Assembly: GCF_012932915.1 (NCBI RefSeq)
Contig: NZ_VCQU01000003.1
Coordinates: 434,001-498,000, forward strand
From: Antrihabitans stalactiti
Lineage (GTDB): Bacteria > Actinomycetota > Actinomycetes > Mycobacteriales > Mycobacteriaceae
Direction of reading: 5' to 3'
Length of the DNA: 64,000 bases
Within the stretch, counting starts at the first letter, position 1; every line of letters begins with the position of its first letter. The notes beneath the pieces were generated by a model, which made no database searches, was not told the origin of the DNA, and worked only from the letters and a program-made list of their open reading frames with translations. The translations under genes were made by a program, and so were the position numbers. Positions 1 through 8,307 of this stretch are shown here, piece by piece.

Positions 1-865
1 GCAGTGTCCCGAGTCGGCTGAGCTGCTCGCGCTGCTGTTCCTCGAGGCCGGATTCCCACAAGGCGCCTACATCGACATCCGCGCGACCAACGACCAGGCC
101 GCCACGATCATCGCCGACCCGCGAGTGGCCGCGGTGTCGCTCACCGGTTCCGAGCGTGCCGGTGCCGCGGTCGCCGAGATCGCCGGCCGCAACCTCAAGA
201 AATGCGTCCTCGAGCTCGGCGGGTCCGATCCGTTCATCGTGCTCTCGTCCGACGACCTGGACGCGACCGTCGATGCCGCCGCCGCGGCTCGCCTCGACAA
301 CACCGGTCAGGCCTGTAACGCCGCCAAGCGCTTCATCGTCGCCGACGACCTGTACGACGCATTCGTCGAGAAGTTCACCGCACGCCTCGTCGGGGCAGGC
401 GACGGCATTGCGCCGTTGTCGTCGGTCCGTGCTGCGGAGGGTTTGGAAGCGCAAGTTGCAGCCGCGGTCGCGAACGGCGCAACGGTGACGTCGGCCGGTG
501 AGCGGAAGGGAGCCTTCTTCCCGCCGGCGGTCCTGACCGGCGTGACGTCGGACAATCCCGCCTACCAGCAGGAATTCTTCGGCCCGGTCGCGACCGTGTA
601 CCGCGCCGAATCCGAAGACGAAGCAATCGCCATCGCCAACGACACACCGTTCGGCCTCGGTTCGTACGTCTTCACCACCGACGCCGATCAGGCTGCGCGC
701 GTTGCGGATCGCATCGACGCCGGCATGGTGTTCGTCAACGGCGTGGGCGCCGAGGGCGCGGAGTTGCCGTTCGGCGGTATCAAGCGGTCCGGCTTCGGAC
801 GTGAGCTCGGCAAGTACGGCATCGAGGAGTTCGTCAACAAGAAACTGATCCGCACTGTCGGCTAA
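1..865 (+). CDS. Aldehyde dehydrogenase, succinate-semialdehyde type (5' end outside window)
   Basis: The reading frame is open from base 2 to the TAA at 863-865, so the N-terminal part of the gene lies outside the window. About 287 residues are visible. They contain the ALDH catalytic glutamate in ELGGSDPF and, 34 residues later, the catalytic cysteine in NTGQACNAAKRF (codon 314-316), then the usual C-terminal FGPVATVY and PFGGIKRSGFGRE segments. These show an NAD(P)-dependent aldehyde dehydrogenase. The motif wording is closest to the GabD1-like succinate-semialdehyde dehydrogenases of mycobacteria and rhodococci, but substrate is inferred. Its stop overlaps the stop of the convergent hydrolase gene. 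Confidence 0.88.
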   Translation, partial: QCPESAELLALLFLEAGFPQGAYIDIRATNDQAATIIADPRVAAVSLTGSERAGAAVAEIAGRNLKKCVLELGGSDPFIVLSSDDLDATVDAAAAARLDNTGQACNAAKRFIVADDLYDAFVEKFTARLVGAGDGIAPLSSVRAAEGLEAQVAAAVANGATVTSAGERKGAFFPPAVLTGVTSDNPAYQQEFFGPVATVYRAESEDEAIAIANDTPFGLGSYVFTTDADQAARVADRIDAGMVFVNGVGAEGAELPFGGIKRSGFGRELGKYGIEEFVNKKLIRTVG

Positions 866-1530
866 GCGTCACGCAGGAGTAGATCAGCGACGGCATCCGG
901 AGCCTCGTGGGTTACGTCGTGGCCGGTTGGGAGTTCGTGGACGGCCCAACCGGGATCGGCGGCAAGTCGGGTCCGGACGTCGGCGAACGGCGTGCCGTCC
1001 CAACCGGAGCAAAAGACGAACTCGCGGCGAGGGACCTCGTCCACCGCGCCCGTGAGCTGGATTTCCTGCATGAACGAGGCGAGTGGATGGGGACGGGTTC
1101 GCGGGTCCAGGTGACCGGGAGGTTGGACGGCGTAGCCGGTAGTTGCCGCGCCGTCGACGAACCTTTGCCGGTACTGGTCGGTCGTCGACGACCAGCATGA
1201 TTCGCCGTTGAGCGGAACACAGGCATCGAGATGGACCAGGCGTTCGACCCGGCCACGCGCGCGGTCGGCGGCCGCGGCGATCACCATCCCGCCGTAGCTG
1301 TGGCCGACCAGGGTCGCACTGGTGAGGCGAGCGCGGTCGAGGTGTCGCAGAACGTCGTCGGCGTGGGTGTCGAGGTTGGCTGTGGCGACCGTTGCCTGGT
1401 CGTCATCGGGCCGTAAACCTTTGAGGGTCAACGCAGTAACGGTGTGACCGGCACGTTCCAGAAGTGGGACCACCTCTTCGAAATACCAAGAGCCGTGCCA
1501 ACCGCCGGGGACGAGTACGAAATGTGCCAT
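862..1530 (-). CDS. Alpha/beta hydrolase, small esterase-like
   Basis: A protein of 222 residues with an N-terminal FVLVPGGWHGSW strand-loop (oxyanion region), the nucleophile elbow GHSYGG (Ser about residue 78) and a C-terminal catalytic histidine candidate in TGHDVTHEAP. This is the compact alpha/beta hydrolase form often annotated as salicylate-esterase-like or EstC-like; the substrate cannot be told. I place the start at the ATG that gives MAHFVLVPGG, as homologues begin there; a GTG seven codons upstream (1551) is possible, and neither has a well-spaced ribosome site. It is divergent from the AraC regulator that follows, which may control it. Confidence 0.8.
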   Translation of the reverse strand: MAHFVLVPGGWHGSWYFEEVVPLLERAGHTVTALTLKGLRPDDDQATVATANLDTHADDVLRHLDRARLTSATLVGHSYGGMVIAAAADRARGRVERLVHLDACVPLNGESCWSSTTDQYRQRFVDGAATTGYAVQPPGHLDPRTRPHPLASFMQEIQLTGAVDEVPRREFVFCSGWDGTPFADVRTRLAADPGWAVHELPTGHDVTHEAPDAVADLLLRDA

Positions 1531-1584
1531 GCCTCCACTGTCACCCGGCACGGTCGTGGCTGACTACCGATAGAATGCCTATAC

Positions 1585-2349
1585 ATGCCCGCTCGCCGCC
1601 AAGCACCGGTGACGTCCCACATTTGGGCATCTGGTGGACGGCATCTCTGGCCATCGGGTGAAGCAAGCGCGTTGCAGTCGCACGAGCGAGGGCACCTGGT
1701 CTATGCCGCGAGCGGCGTCTTGGCAGTGCACACCGAGCGCGGAACGTCGATCGTTCCCGCCAACCGAATCGCCTGGACCCCAGCAAGATTCGCTCACCAC
1801 CATCGCGCACACGGCGACACCGACATGCGCATCGTCTTTCTCGCGCCTTCGCTGGCACGTCTTGTGCCAGCTCATCCCACCGTGTTTCTGGCTACCGACC
1901 TGGCCCGCGAAGTTCTTCTCGCCCTCACTGGTCCGCGCAACTCGGACTACGACCAGAGCGCGCGCTCCCGCCTGTCTCGCGTACTCGTCGGCGAACTTCG
2001 CGAGGCACAGGAACAGCCCCTCCAGCTGCCCGAGCCGCACGACGATCGGCTGCAAGCGCTCGCGCAGTTGCTGTACGAAAACCCCGGAGACAACACGTCT
2101 TTGGCCGAACACGGCAGGCACATCGGAGCCAGCGCCCGTACCCTGAGCAGGCTGTTTCACGACGAGCTCGGCATGACCTTCTACGAGTGGCGCACGCAAT
2201 TGCGCATCTATCACGCGCTCGTTCTCCTCGCCGAGGGTCGCGACGCCACTCAGACCGCTTTCGCTTGCGGATGGGCAAACCCGAGCCACTTCATCGCTGC
2301 GTTCACTGCAATCATCGGCACGACACCAGGGCGTTACCGCACGAACTAA
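1585..2349 (+). CDS. AraC-family transcriptional regulator with cupin-like sensor domain
   Basis: The 254-residue protein has an N-terminal beta-rich region with cupin character (residues 20-80) and a C-terminal double helix-turn-helix (about 155-254) ending in the AraC signature ACGWANPSHFIAAFTAIIGTTPGRYR. Such regulators bind a small ligand or sense a state with the N-terminal half and DNA with the C-terminal half. It is transcribed away from the alpha/beta hydrolase with about 50 bases between the starts, so that hydrolase is the likeliest target. Its stop overlaps the stop of the convergent TetR gene by four bases. Confidence 0.85.
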   Translation: MPARRQAPVTSHIWASGGRHLWPSGEASALQSHERGHLVYAASGVLAVHTERGTSIVPANRIAWTPARFAHHHRAHGDTDMRIVFLAPSLARLVPAHPTVFLATDLAREVLLALTGPRNSDYDQSARSRLSRVLVGELREAQEQPLQLPEPHDDRLQALAQLLYENPGDNTSLAEHGRHIGASARTLSRLFHDELGMTFYEWRTQLRIYHALVLLAEGRDATQTAFACGWANPSHFIAAFTAIIGTTPGRYRTN

Positions 2350-2963
2350 CCGGTCACCACACCTACACGCTGAACGGCGATGTCGACGAAGCGCGGGATC
2401 GCATCTTTGGCGCGAATCGCGCGCATGACAACAGGATCGAGGATCGACTGCATTGCCAATCCGTCTGTGAGTGCGACGAGCTGCATGGTCACCGCATCGG
2501 GATCGAGATCGGCCGAAACCGAGCCTTCCGCCTGAGCGGCGACGACGGTATCGCGAACGACGCTCCGCCATCGAGCGAGAAAGCCGGTGATCTCGGCACG
2601 CGCCTTCTCTTCGGCTGCGCCTTCGGCGTAGAAGAACAGGTAGATGCGCGTCATCGCCAGCCGCCGCTTGCCGAGCGGCAGGACGCTGGCGGTGATCTTG
2701 TACAGCTTGTCGAGTGCCGGCAGGTCGGCGTCGTCGAGGATCGAGCGGTACTGCTCGCCCTGGATGTCGCCTGCCCGGCGCAATGCTGCGAGGAGGAGAT
2801 CGTGCCGAGAGTCGAAGTAGTGGTTCAGAACTCCGGTCGACCAGCCGCTCTCGTCGGCGACGCCCCGGGTGGTGACGGCGGCGACGCCGTCGCGCGCGAG
2901 AAGCGCCAACGCGGCGTCTGCCAGCACGCGTCGGCGCTCCTCGTGATCAACGATCTTCGGCAC
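2346..2963 (-). CDS. TetR/AcrR-family regulator, BetI-like
   Basis: The 205-residue protein has an N-terminal TetR helix-turn-helix (residues about 8-55, with VTTRGVADESGWSTGVLNHYF) and an all-helical ligand-binding C-terminal domain of the BetI type. It starts only four bases after the stop of the symporter gene on the same strand, so the two form one operon and the regulator probably controls symporter expression in response to the imported solute or a product of it. That link is inference from spacing. No operator could be assigned to it specifically. Confidence 0.85.
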   Translation of the reverse strand: MPKIVDHEERRRVLADAALALLARDGVAAVTTRGVADESGWSTGVLNHYFDSRHDLLLAALRRAGDIQGEQYRSILDDADLPALDKLYKITASVLPLGKRRLAMTRIYLFFYAEGAAEEKARAEITGFLARWRSVVRDTVVAAQAEGSVSADLDPDAVTMQLVALTDGLAMQSILDPVVMRAIRAKDAIPRFVDIAVQRVGVVTG

Positions 2964-2967
2964 GTGG

Positions 2968-4449
2968 TCAGGCTATCGCGACCGGCACCGGTGCGGCCTC
3001 GGACTCCGGCTCTGGCTTGCCCGACGAACGCGCGATCCAGATGGCCATGATGTTGGCTGGTGTCCGTGGCGTGACCAGGCTGACCGCAACGAAGGCGATC
3101 AGAGCTGCGATAAGGCCAACGTAGACAGGCTCATTCGCGAGAACGTCGCCGACGTACCACATCGTGGCAAGGGTACCCACGGTGCCGACTGCCATCGCTG
3201 CCATCGCTCCAGCGCCGGTCGCGCGCTTCCAGAAGAGCCCGCCGATGATCGGGACCAGGAGTCCGCCGACCAGGATGTCGTACGCGATCGTGAGAGCCGA
3301 CACGATGTCGTTGATGAGTGCGGCGAGAACGATGCTGACGAGTCCGATGGCGATCACGAACAGGCGGTTGCCGCGAACGTCGTGCTCAGGGTTGCCGGTG
3401 TCGAGCTCGGGACGCTTACGGCCGACCATCTGAGCGAGCAGCGGCAGAACATCTTGGCGTGCAACGGTTGCCGTGGCAATCAGTGCTCCGGACGCGGTCG
3501 ACATCATCGCGGCGACGGCGGCTGCGAGGACGATTCCGCTCAGTCCGACCGGCAGCACATGCAGTGCGACATCGGCATAGACGTCGTCCTTGGCGGTGAT
3601 GTCAGGGATCAGAGCAGAAGCAGCAAGGCCGATGAGCGCGCCAGCAACGCCGTAGAGCAAGCAATACACGCCGGCGGCGACGCCACCCCAGCGAGCGACC
3701 TCAGGAGACTTCGCCGTGAATACGCGCTGCCAGATGTCCTGGCCGATAAGCAGTCCCAAGGTGTAGACGACGAAGAACGTGATGATCGTGCCGGTGCCGA
3801 TGGTGCCGAGGCTGAAGGCGGCGTCGCCGACGCGCTCCTTGATGCCGTCGTAACCGCCTGCCTTGGCCCAGGTGAAGGGGAGGAGCAGGAAGAAGATGCC
3901 GATGGTCTTGATGACGAACTGGACGACGTCGGTGAGCGTGATCGACCACATGCCGCCCATTGCGGAGTAGGCGACGACGATAAGGCCACCGAGAATCACG
4001 GAAAGCGTGCGGTCGAACCCGAAGAGAACGTTGAAGATGGTCGCGTACGCGATGGTGGAGGTGACGGTGAGCATGAGGGTGTACGCCATCATGACGATGC
4101 CGGACGCGCCGGTGGCGTCGATTCCGTAGCGCAACTTCAGCATTCCCGACACGGTGTACACCTTGAGCCGCTGGATGCGTGAGGCGAAGAGCACGCTCAG
4201 CAGCAGTACGCCACAGGCGATGGAAACGACGAGCCACATTCCGGAAATGCCGTACTTGTAGCCGAGGCCGACCCCGCCGACCGTCGACGCGCCGCCGATC
4301 ACGACGGCCGCCATCGTGCTGGTGTAGAGGACTCCACCGAGACGACGGCCCGCGACCAGGTATTCGCTCGAATTCTTGGCGCGCCGTTTGCCCCACCAGC
4401 CGAAGGCCAGCATGGCGCCTAGGTAGATCAGGATTATGGAGATGTCCAT
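2968..4449 (-). CDS. Sodium:solute symporter (SSS family)
   Basis: The 493-residue integral membrane protein has about 13 hydrophobic segments and typical SSS family features: an early FGWWGKRRAKNSSEYLVAGRR loop after the first helix, then glycine-rich helices and the AAAVAAMMSTASGALIATAT stretch in the middle that corresponds to the sodium-binding helix 8 region. It uses a sodium gradient to import a solute; substrate (amino acid, carboxylate or betaine) is not determinable. The start is the ATG at 4449, preceded by an AAGGA ribosome site with about eight bases of spacing; a longer in-frame extension to 4491 lacks this. It leads an operon with the TetR gene and is divergent from LysR. Confidence 0.9.
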   Translation of the reverse strand: MDISIILIYLGAMLAFGWWGKRRAKNSSEYLVAGRRLGGVLYTSTMAAVVIGGASTVGGVGLGYKYGISGMWLVVSIACGVLLLSVLFASRIQRLKVYTVSGMLKLRYGIDATGASGIVMMAYTLMLTVTSTIAYATIFNVLFGFDRTLSVILGGLIVVAYSAMGGMWSITLTDVVQFVIKTIGIFFLLLPFTWAKAGGYDGIKERVGDAAFSLGTIGTGTIITFFVVYTLGLLIGQDIWQRVFTAKSPEVARWGGVAAGVYCLLYGVAGALIGLAASALIPDITAKDDVYADVALHVLPVGLSGIVLAAAVAAMMSTASGALIATATVARQDVLPLLAQMVGRKRPELDTGNPEHDVRGNRLFVIAIGLVSIVLAALINDIVSALTIAYDILVGGLLVPIIGGLFWKRATGAGAMAAMAVGTVGTLATMWYVGDVLANEPVYVGLIAALIAFVAVSLVTPRTPANIMAIWIARSSGKPEPESEAAPVPVAIA

Positions 4450-4537
4450 CGGGGAGGTCCTTCGCTTATCGAGTGCGGTGACTTCGACCATAGAAGACGA
4501 TTGACGTGTTTTAAATCACCTGATACAAATAATCACA

Positions 4538-4551
4538 TCAGAAATTTCTGA
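4538..4551. promoter_or_regulatory. 14-bp perfect palindrome, likely LysR operator
   Basis: TCAGAAATTTCTGA lies in the 134-base space between the symporter start (4449) and the LysR start (4584). It fits the T-N11-A pattern with dyad symmetry typical of LysR-type regulator sites and lies close to the regulator start, where an autoregulatory site is expected. The assignment rests on position and symmetry only. Confidence 0.5.
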
Positions 4552-4583
4552 AGTAATGGCGTGATCTTGGTGAAGGACCTCAG

Positions 4584-5474
4584 ATGCGAACCTCCTTGCC
4601 CGATCTCAAGCTCCTCCAGATATTCGCCTGCGTAGTCCGCCATCAAGGGTTCGCGCCCGCGCAGCAAGAGCTGGGTCTGTCGGCGTCGGCGATCAGTACT
4701 TACATGAGCCAGCTCGAACGTCATCTGGGACTTGTGCTGTGCCATCGAGGCCGTGCGGGGTTCAGTCTCACCGCGAAAGGCGAGCTGTACCACAAGGAAT
4801 GCCTGCGGATCATGGGTGAGCTCGAAGGCTTCGAACGGTACGGCGCCGCGCTGCAAGGGGAGCTGCGAGGAACGCTCACCATCGGAGTGCTCGACTCGAC
4901 GGTCACCGACACGACGCTGCCACTCGCCGCAGTGATCGGGGAGTTCGTCAAGGACCATCCAGGCGTCTACCTGGACCTCACCATCCAGACTCCGCACGAG
5001 CTGCAGGTCGGCGTACTCGACGACCGCATCGATCTCGCGATCGGCGCATTCGCCTCACCGATGGCCGGACTGCTGTCTCACGCGCTGCATCGCGAGCAGC
5101 ACTGGCTCTATTGCAGCGACAAGCACCCGCTGTTCTCGAGCAATCGGGTCCTGCCGGATGTGATCACCCAGCAGCGCATGGTCACCAGGGGTTACTGGAG
5201 TGAGGCGGAACTCGCGCGTCAAGGCTTCACGCAACGGCAGGCGACGGTCGAGAACATGGAGGCGCAGCTCATGCTCGTCCTCTCCGGCGGCTACATCGGT
5301 TACCTGCCCGAGCACTACGCGCAGCACTGGGTTGATCAGGGGCGGTTGCGGCCGCTGCTTCCGGCGTCGTTCGGCTATCAAGCGCCGTTCTCGCTGATCT
5401 ATCGCCGGGGTCGCGCTCGCGAGCCGTTGGTCCTCACCTTCCGTGAGCTGGTCCGTACCGCCGTCGACAGCTGA
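4584..5474 (+). CDS. LysR-family transcriptional regulator
   Basis: The 296-residue protein has the LysR winged helix-turn-helix at residues 5-65 (LKLLQIFACVVRHQGFAPAQ, then SASAISTYMSQLERHLG) and a periplasmic-binding-protein-like effector domain from about residue 90, beginning with ELRGTLTIGVLDS. It is divergent from the symporter operon and is the natural candidate for its effector-dependent activator, with a 14-bp palindrome between the two starts. The effector is unknown. Confidence 0.9.
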   Translation: MRTSLPDLKLLQIFACVVRHQGFAPAQQELGLSASAISTYMSQLERHLGLVLCHRGRAGFSLTAKGELYHKECLRIMGELEGFERYGAALQGELRGTLTIGVLDSTVTDTTLPLAAVIGEFVKDHPGVYLDLTIQTPHELQVGVLDDRIDLAIGAFASPMAGLLSHALHREQHWLYCSDKHPLFSSNRVLPDVITQQRMVTRGYWSEAELARQGFTQRQATVENMEAQLMLVLSGGYIGYLPEHYAQHWVDQGRLRPLLPASFGYQAPFSLIYRRGRAREPLVLTFRELVRTAVDS

Positions 5475-5569
5475 TATTTGCTGCACGACTTTGCCAGTTG
5501 TCAATGGCACAGTAATGAGCCATGCTTGTTGTTGTTCGTCAGTCTTCGCCCGCAGAAGAGGAGATCACC

Positions 5570-6424
5570 GTGAATGCTCAGCCGATTCCGCAGCGTGTGG
5601 TGAAGACGAGGCGCATCGCGTTCTCGTATCCCTCGGGTGGCTTGAATCAGCATTACGTACAAGGCGACCTCGTCATGAGTCACGCCGTCGCGGTCCTCTC
5701 GGCGATGTTTCCCGAGGGTGAGGATTTCTTCGTCCGCGCGGTGAAGCACTACGCCGACAGAGTCACCGATCCCCAGCTGAAGGCGCAGGTGAAAGGCTTC
5801 ATCGGGCAGGAGATCACGCACGGCCGCGAGCATCGTGCGCTCAACGATCGGCTGCGGGCGATGGGGTATCCGACCAGGCTGGTCGACCGATTCACGCATT
5901 GGCTGATGATCCGTACGGACCGGATCGTCCCGAAACGCTTTCAGTTGGCAGTCACTGCCGCGCTCGAGCACTACACCGCCACCGTCGCCGAACGTCTGCT
6001 CACCAGCCCTGAGGCGCAGGAGTTGCTGGGCGAGAACGAGGTTCGGTCGATGCTGCTCTGGCATGCGTTGGAGGAGTCGGAACACAAAGCCGTCGCGTTC
6101 GAGGTCTATCGGCACACCGGCGGTAGTGAACGGCTACGGATCGTGACGATGTATGTGGTGAACCTGCTGTTCTTCCCGATCGTCGTCGGATTCACGGCGC
6201 TCTCGCTCCTGGGCGACCGCGCGACTTACAATCCTGTGCGGCTGATCCGAAGTCTTGCGGCACTACGGCATTCGCCGTTTCTGGCTCGCGTCGTCATCGA
6301 GCATCTGCGCGCCTACAACCACAGTGGCTTCCATCCGGACGACTTCGACGCCTCCGAGTTACTCGATCGCTGGCGTACCGAATTGTTCGGTGAACAGGGT
6401 GTTCTCGCCGACCACCTCAAGTAG
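5570..6424 (+). CDS. Metal-dependent hydrolase of the PF10118 family (ferritin-like)
   Basis: The protein has 284 residues. The helical sequence carries metal-ligand-rich motifs GQEITHGREH and WHALEESEHKAVAFEVY, which are characteristic of the family annotated as predicted metal-dependent hydrolase (PF10118); these look like the Glu/His pairs of a ferritin-like di-iron site. One hydrophobic stretch (near NLLFFPIVVGFTALSLLG) may touch the membrane. The true reaction of the family is poorly defined. I choose the GTG at 5570 because a GAAGAGGAG ribosome site precedes it at ideal spacing; an in-frame ATG at 5522 would add 16 unlikely residues. Confidence 0.75.
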   Translation: MNAQPIPQRVVKTRRIAFSYPSGGLNQHYVQGDLVMSHAVAVLSAMFPEGEDFFVRAVKHYADRVTDPQLKAQVKGFIGQEITHGREHRALNDRLRAMGYPTRLVDRFTHWLMIRTDRIVPKRFQLAVTAALEHYTATVAERLLTSPEAQELLGENEVRSMLLWHALEESEHKAVAFEVYRHTGGSERLRIVTMYVVNLLFFPIVVGFTALSLLGDRATYNPVRLIRSLAALRHSPFLARVVIEHLRAYNHSGFHPDDFDASELLDRWRTELFGEQGVLADHLK

Positions 6425-6433
6425 GCGAAAGAT

Positions 6434-6841
6434 TCAGACCGTGATGGGCGTGTTCTGTGCAGCAGCGAGCCACCATTCGCCGTCTTGCTCGATGAGGACG
6501 TACAGCGCCATTTCGGAGAAACCATCGGGGTCCAAGGCTTGTCGGCGAATGTGCGCGATGACGACATGGGGTGCGGGTGACTGCGCCCTGACGACCTCGA
6601 ATCGCGACGCCGGCGCGACACCGGCTTTCATGAGTCGATGATGGATGGCGTTGAGCTCGTCATAGCGGACGAGCGTGGCGCCTTTGGGACTGCCCCACAT
6701 GACATCTGCGGCGAACCAGCTGTCGTAGACATCCGCGTCACGCGACTCGCCGCCCTTCTGCAGTTGCTTGGCTAGGGCGGTCGCCTCGATATCCGCGCGA
6801 CCGGCGCGTGCAGGCTCGTGAAGTGTGGGACGTGGTTTCAT
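6434..6841 (-). CDS. SnoaL/NTF2-like protein
   Basis: The 135-residue protein has the alpha+beta cone layout of SnoaL/DUF4440 proteins: an N-terminal helix with VYDSWFAADVMWGSPKG, then alternating strands ending in ALYVLIEQDGEWWLAAAQNTPI. The family includes small-molecule isomerases, hydrolases and plain binding proteins; no function can be assigned. The start at MKPRPT (6841) is favoured over an ATG eight codons upstream. It is convergent with the PF10118 gene and divergent from the DsbA-like gene. Confidence 0.7.
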   Translation of the reverse strand: MKPRPTLHEPARAGRADIEATALAKQLQKGGESRDADVYDSWFAADVMWGSPKGATLVRYDELNAIHHRLMKAGVAPASRFEVVRAQSPAPHVVIAHIRRQALDPDGFSEMALYVLIEQDGEWWLAAAQNTPITV

Positions 6842-6950
6842 GACTTCACCGTAAAAGCTAAACAAAGGTTGATGTCAATCAGTCAGCCTCACCTGAGGTC
6901 GTCTCCCGCGGAGGCGGAATCGATACCGCACTCGAGTTGTTGAAATTAGA

Positions 6951-7664
6951 ATGAGTATGAAGGTCGAGATCTGGTCCGATGTGGTGTGCCCGTGGTGCTA
7001 CGTGGGTAAGCGGCGTTTCGAAAAAGCGCTGTCCCGGTTCGAGCATCGTGACGACATCGAACTCGTCTGGCGCAGTTTCGAATTGGATCCGAACTCGCCG
7101 CCGAGTGCAGCACAACCGGGCAACCATGCCGAACGGCTCGCCGCGAAGTACGGCGTCTCCGTCGCCGACGCGAAGGCCATGAACGACCGGCTCACCGCCA
7201 CGGCGGCGCAGGAAGGTCTCGACTTCCGTTTCGATCTCGCGCGTCCCGGGAACACGTTCGATGCGCATCGCCTGCTGCATCTCGCGTTGGAGCATGGACT
7301 CCAGGACACGCTCAAGGAGCGTTTGGATCGTGGCACCTTCACCGAAGGCCTGGCGACGTCGGACCATTCCGAATTACGTGAGCTCGCAATCGAAGTCGGG
7401 CTTGATGCGGCCGAGGTGGACGCAGTACTCGAAGGTGACAAGTACTCGGACGCGGTCCGCGCCGACGAGCAGCAGGCTCGTGCATACGGCATCAGGGGCG
7501 TGCCGTTCTTCGTCATCGACGAAAAGTATGGCGTATCCGGCGCACAGCCGGCCGAGGTCGTGTTGCAGGCCCTGGATCAGGCTTGGTCGGAGCGTGCGCC
7601 GTTGACGCTCGTGACCTCCAGCGGTGACGCACCGAATTGCGAAGGTGACTCCTGCGCCATCTGA
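6951..7664 (+). CDS. DsbA-family oxidoreductase (FrnE-like)
   Basis: The 237-residue protein begins with a thioredoxin-fold strand and the CPWC redox motif (SDVVCPWCYVGKRRF, residues about 9-23), then an inserted helical domain and the second half of the fold with the cis-proline loop RGVPFFVIDEKYGVSGAQ. This is the FrnE/2-hydroxychromene-isomerase-like branch of the DsbA superfamily. There is no signal peptide, so it is cytoplasmic, unlike classical DsbA. Two further cysteines occur at the C-terminus (NCEGDSCAI). The next gene, a TetR regulator, starts 20 bases downstream and may be cotranscribed. Confidence 0.88.
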   Translation: MSMKVEIWSDVVCPWCYVGKRRFEKALSRFEHRDDIELVWRSFELDPNSPPSAAQPGNHAERLAAKYGVSVADAKAMNDRLTATAAQEGLDFRFDLARPGNTFDAHRLLHLALEHGLQDTLKERLDRGTFTEGLATSDHSELRELAIEVGLDAAEVDAVLEGDKYSDAVRADEQQARAYGIRGVPFFVIDEKYGVSGAQPAEVVLQALDQAWSERAPLTLVTSSGDAPNCEGDSCAI

Positions 7665-7684
7665 CCGGTGCGGATAATTGAGCC

Positions 7685-8233
7685 GTGCGGTCGCGGAGGA
7701 AGATCCTGGACGCCACGCTCGAGTTGATCGGCAGCGTGGGGTTCGACGGGGTCAATATCGCCTCGGCAGCACAGGCGGCGGGTGTGTCGCGCCAGACCGT
7801 GTACGCGAACTTCGGTTCACGCGAGGAACTGGTTTCGCAGGCGATGTCAGGTGTCACGATCGAGGTGCTCGGTCGGATCAATGAAAGGCTGGAGTCGACA
7901 ACAACTCCCGTCGAGTACGTCATCGAGCTCATTGTCGAAGGCCGCAGCGCCGTGCGGGCCAATCCGGTTCTGGCAACCCTCCTCAACGCCGGGCGCGGCA
8001 ACCCCTTGTTCGACACCGACATGATGGCGCGGGCGAAACCGGTTGCGCGAGAGTTACTTTCTCCTCTCGTTGCCCGCGATTCCAGTATTGAGTCCAAGCT
8101 GGAGGACCTCATCGAGGTCTCGCTTCGCCTCGGATTGTCGGTGATTCTGTTCGATGACGAGGCGGTCCACACCGACGACGACCTTCGCCGCTTCCTCACC
8201 CGCTGGCTGGAACCAGCGATGCGCAAAACTTGA
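7685..8233 (+). CDS. TetR-family transcriptional regulator
   Basis: The 182-residue protein starts at a GTG and has the TetR helix-turn-helix at residues 3-50 (IASAAQAAGVSRQTVYANFGSREEL), followed by an all-helical C-terminal domain. It lies between the DsbA-like gene and the secreted lipase on the same strand. Its targets are probably one of these neighbours; the sequence does not decide between them. Confidence 0.83.
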   Translation: MRSRRKILDATLELIGSVGFDGVNIASAAQAAGVSRQTVYANFGSREELVSQAMSGVTIEVLGRINERLESTTTPVEYVIELIVEGRSAVRANPVLATLLNAGRGNPLFDTDMMARAKPVARELLSPLVARDSSIESKLEDLIEVSLRLGLSVILFDDEAVHTDDDLRRFLTRWLEPAMRKT

Positions 8234-8307
8234 CACTTTTGTCGTGGGGTGTCTAGTTTTGACCGCGCCCGCAATGCGATCTGGAGGTCACGGCCATTCC
8301 GCACGCC

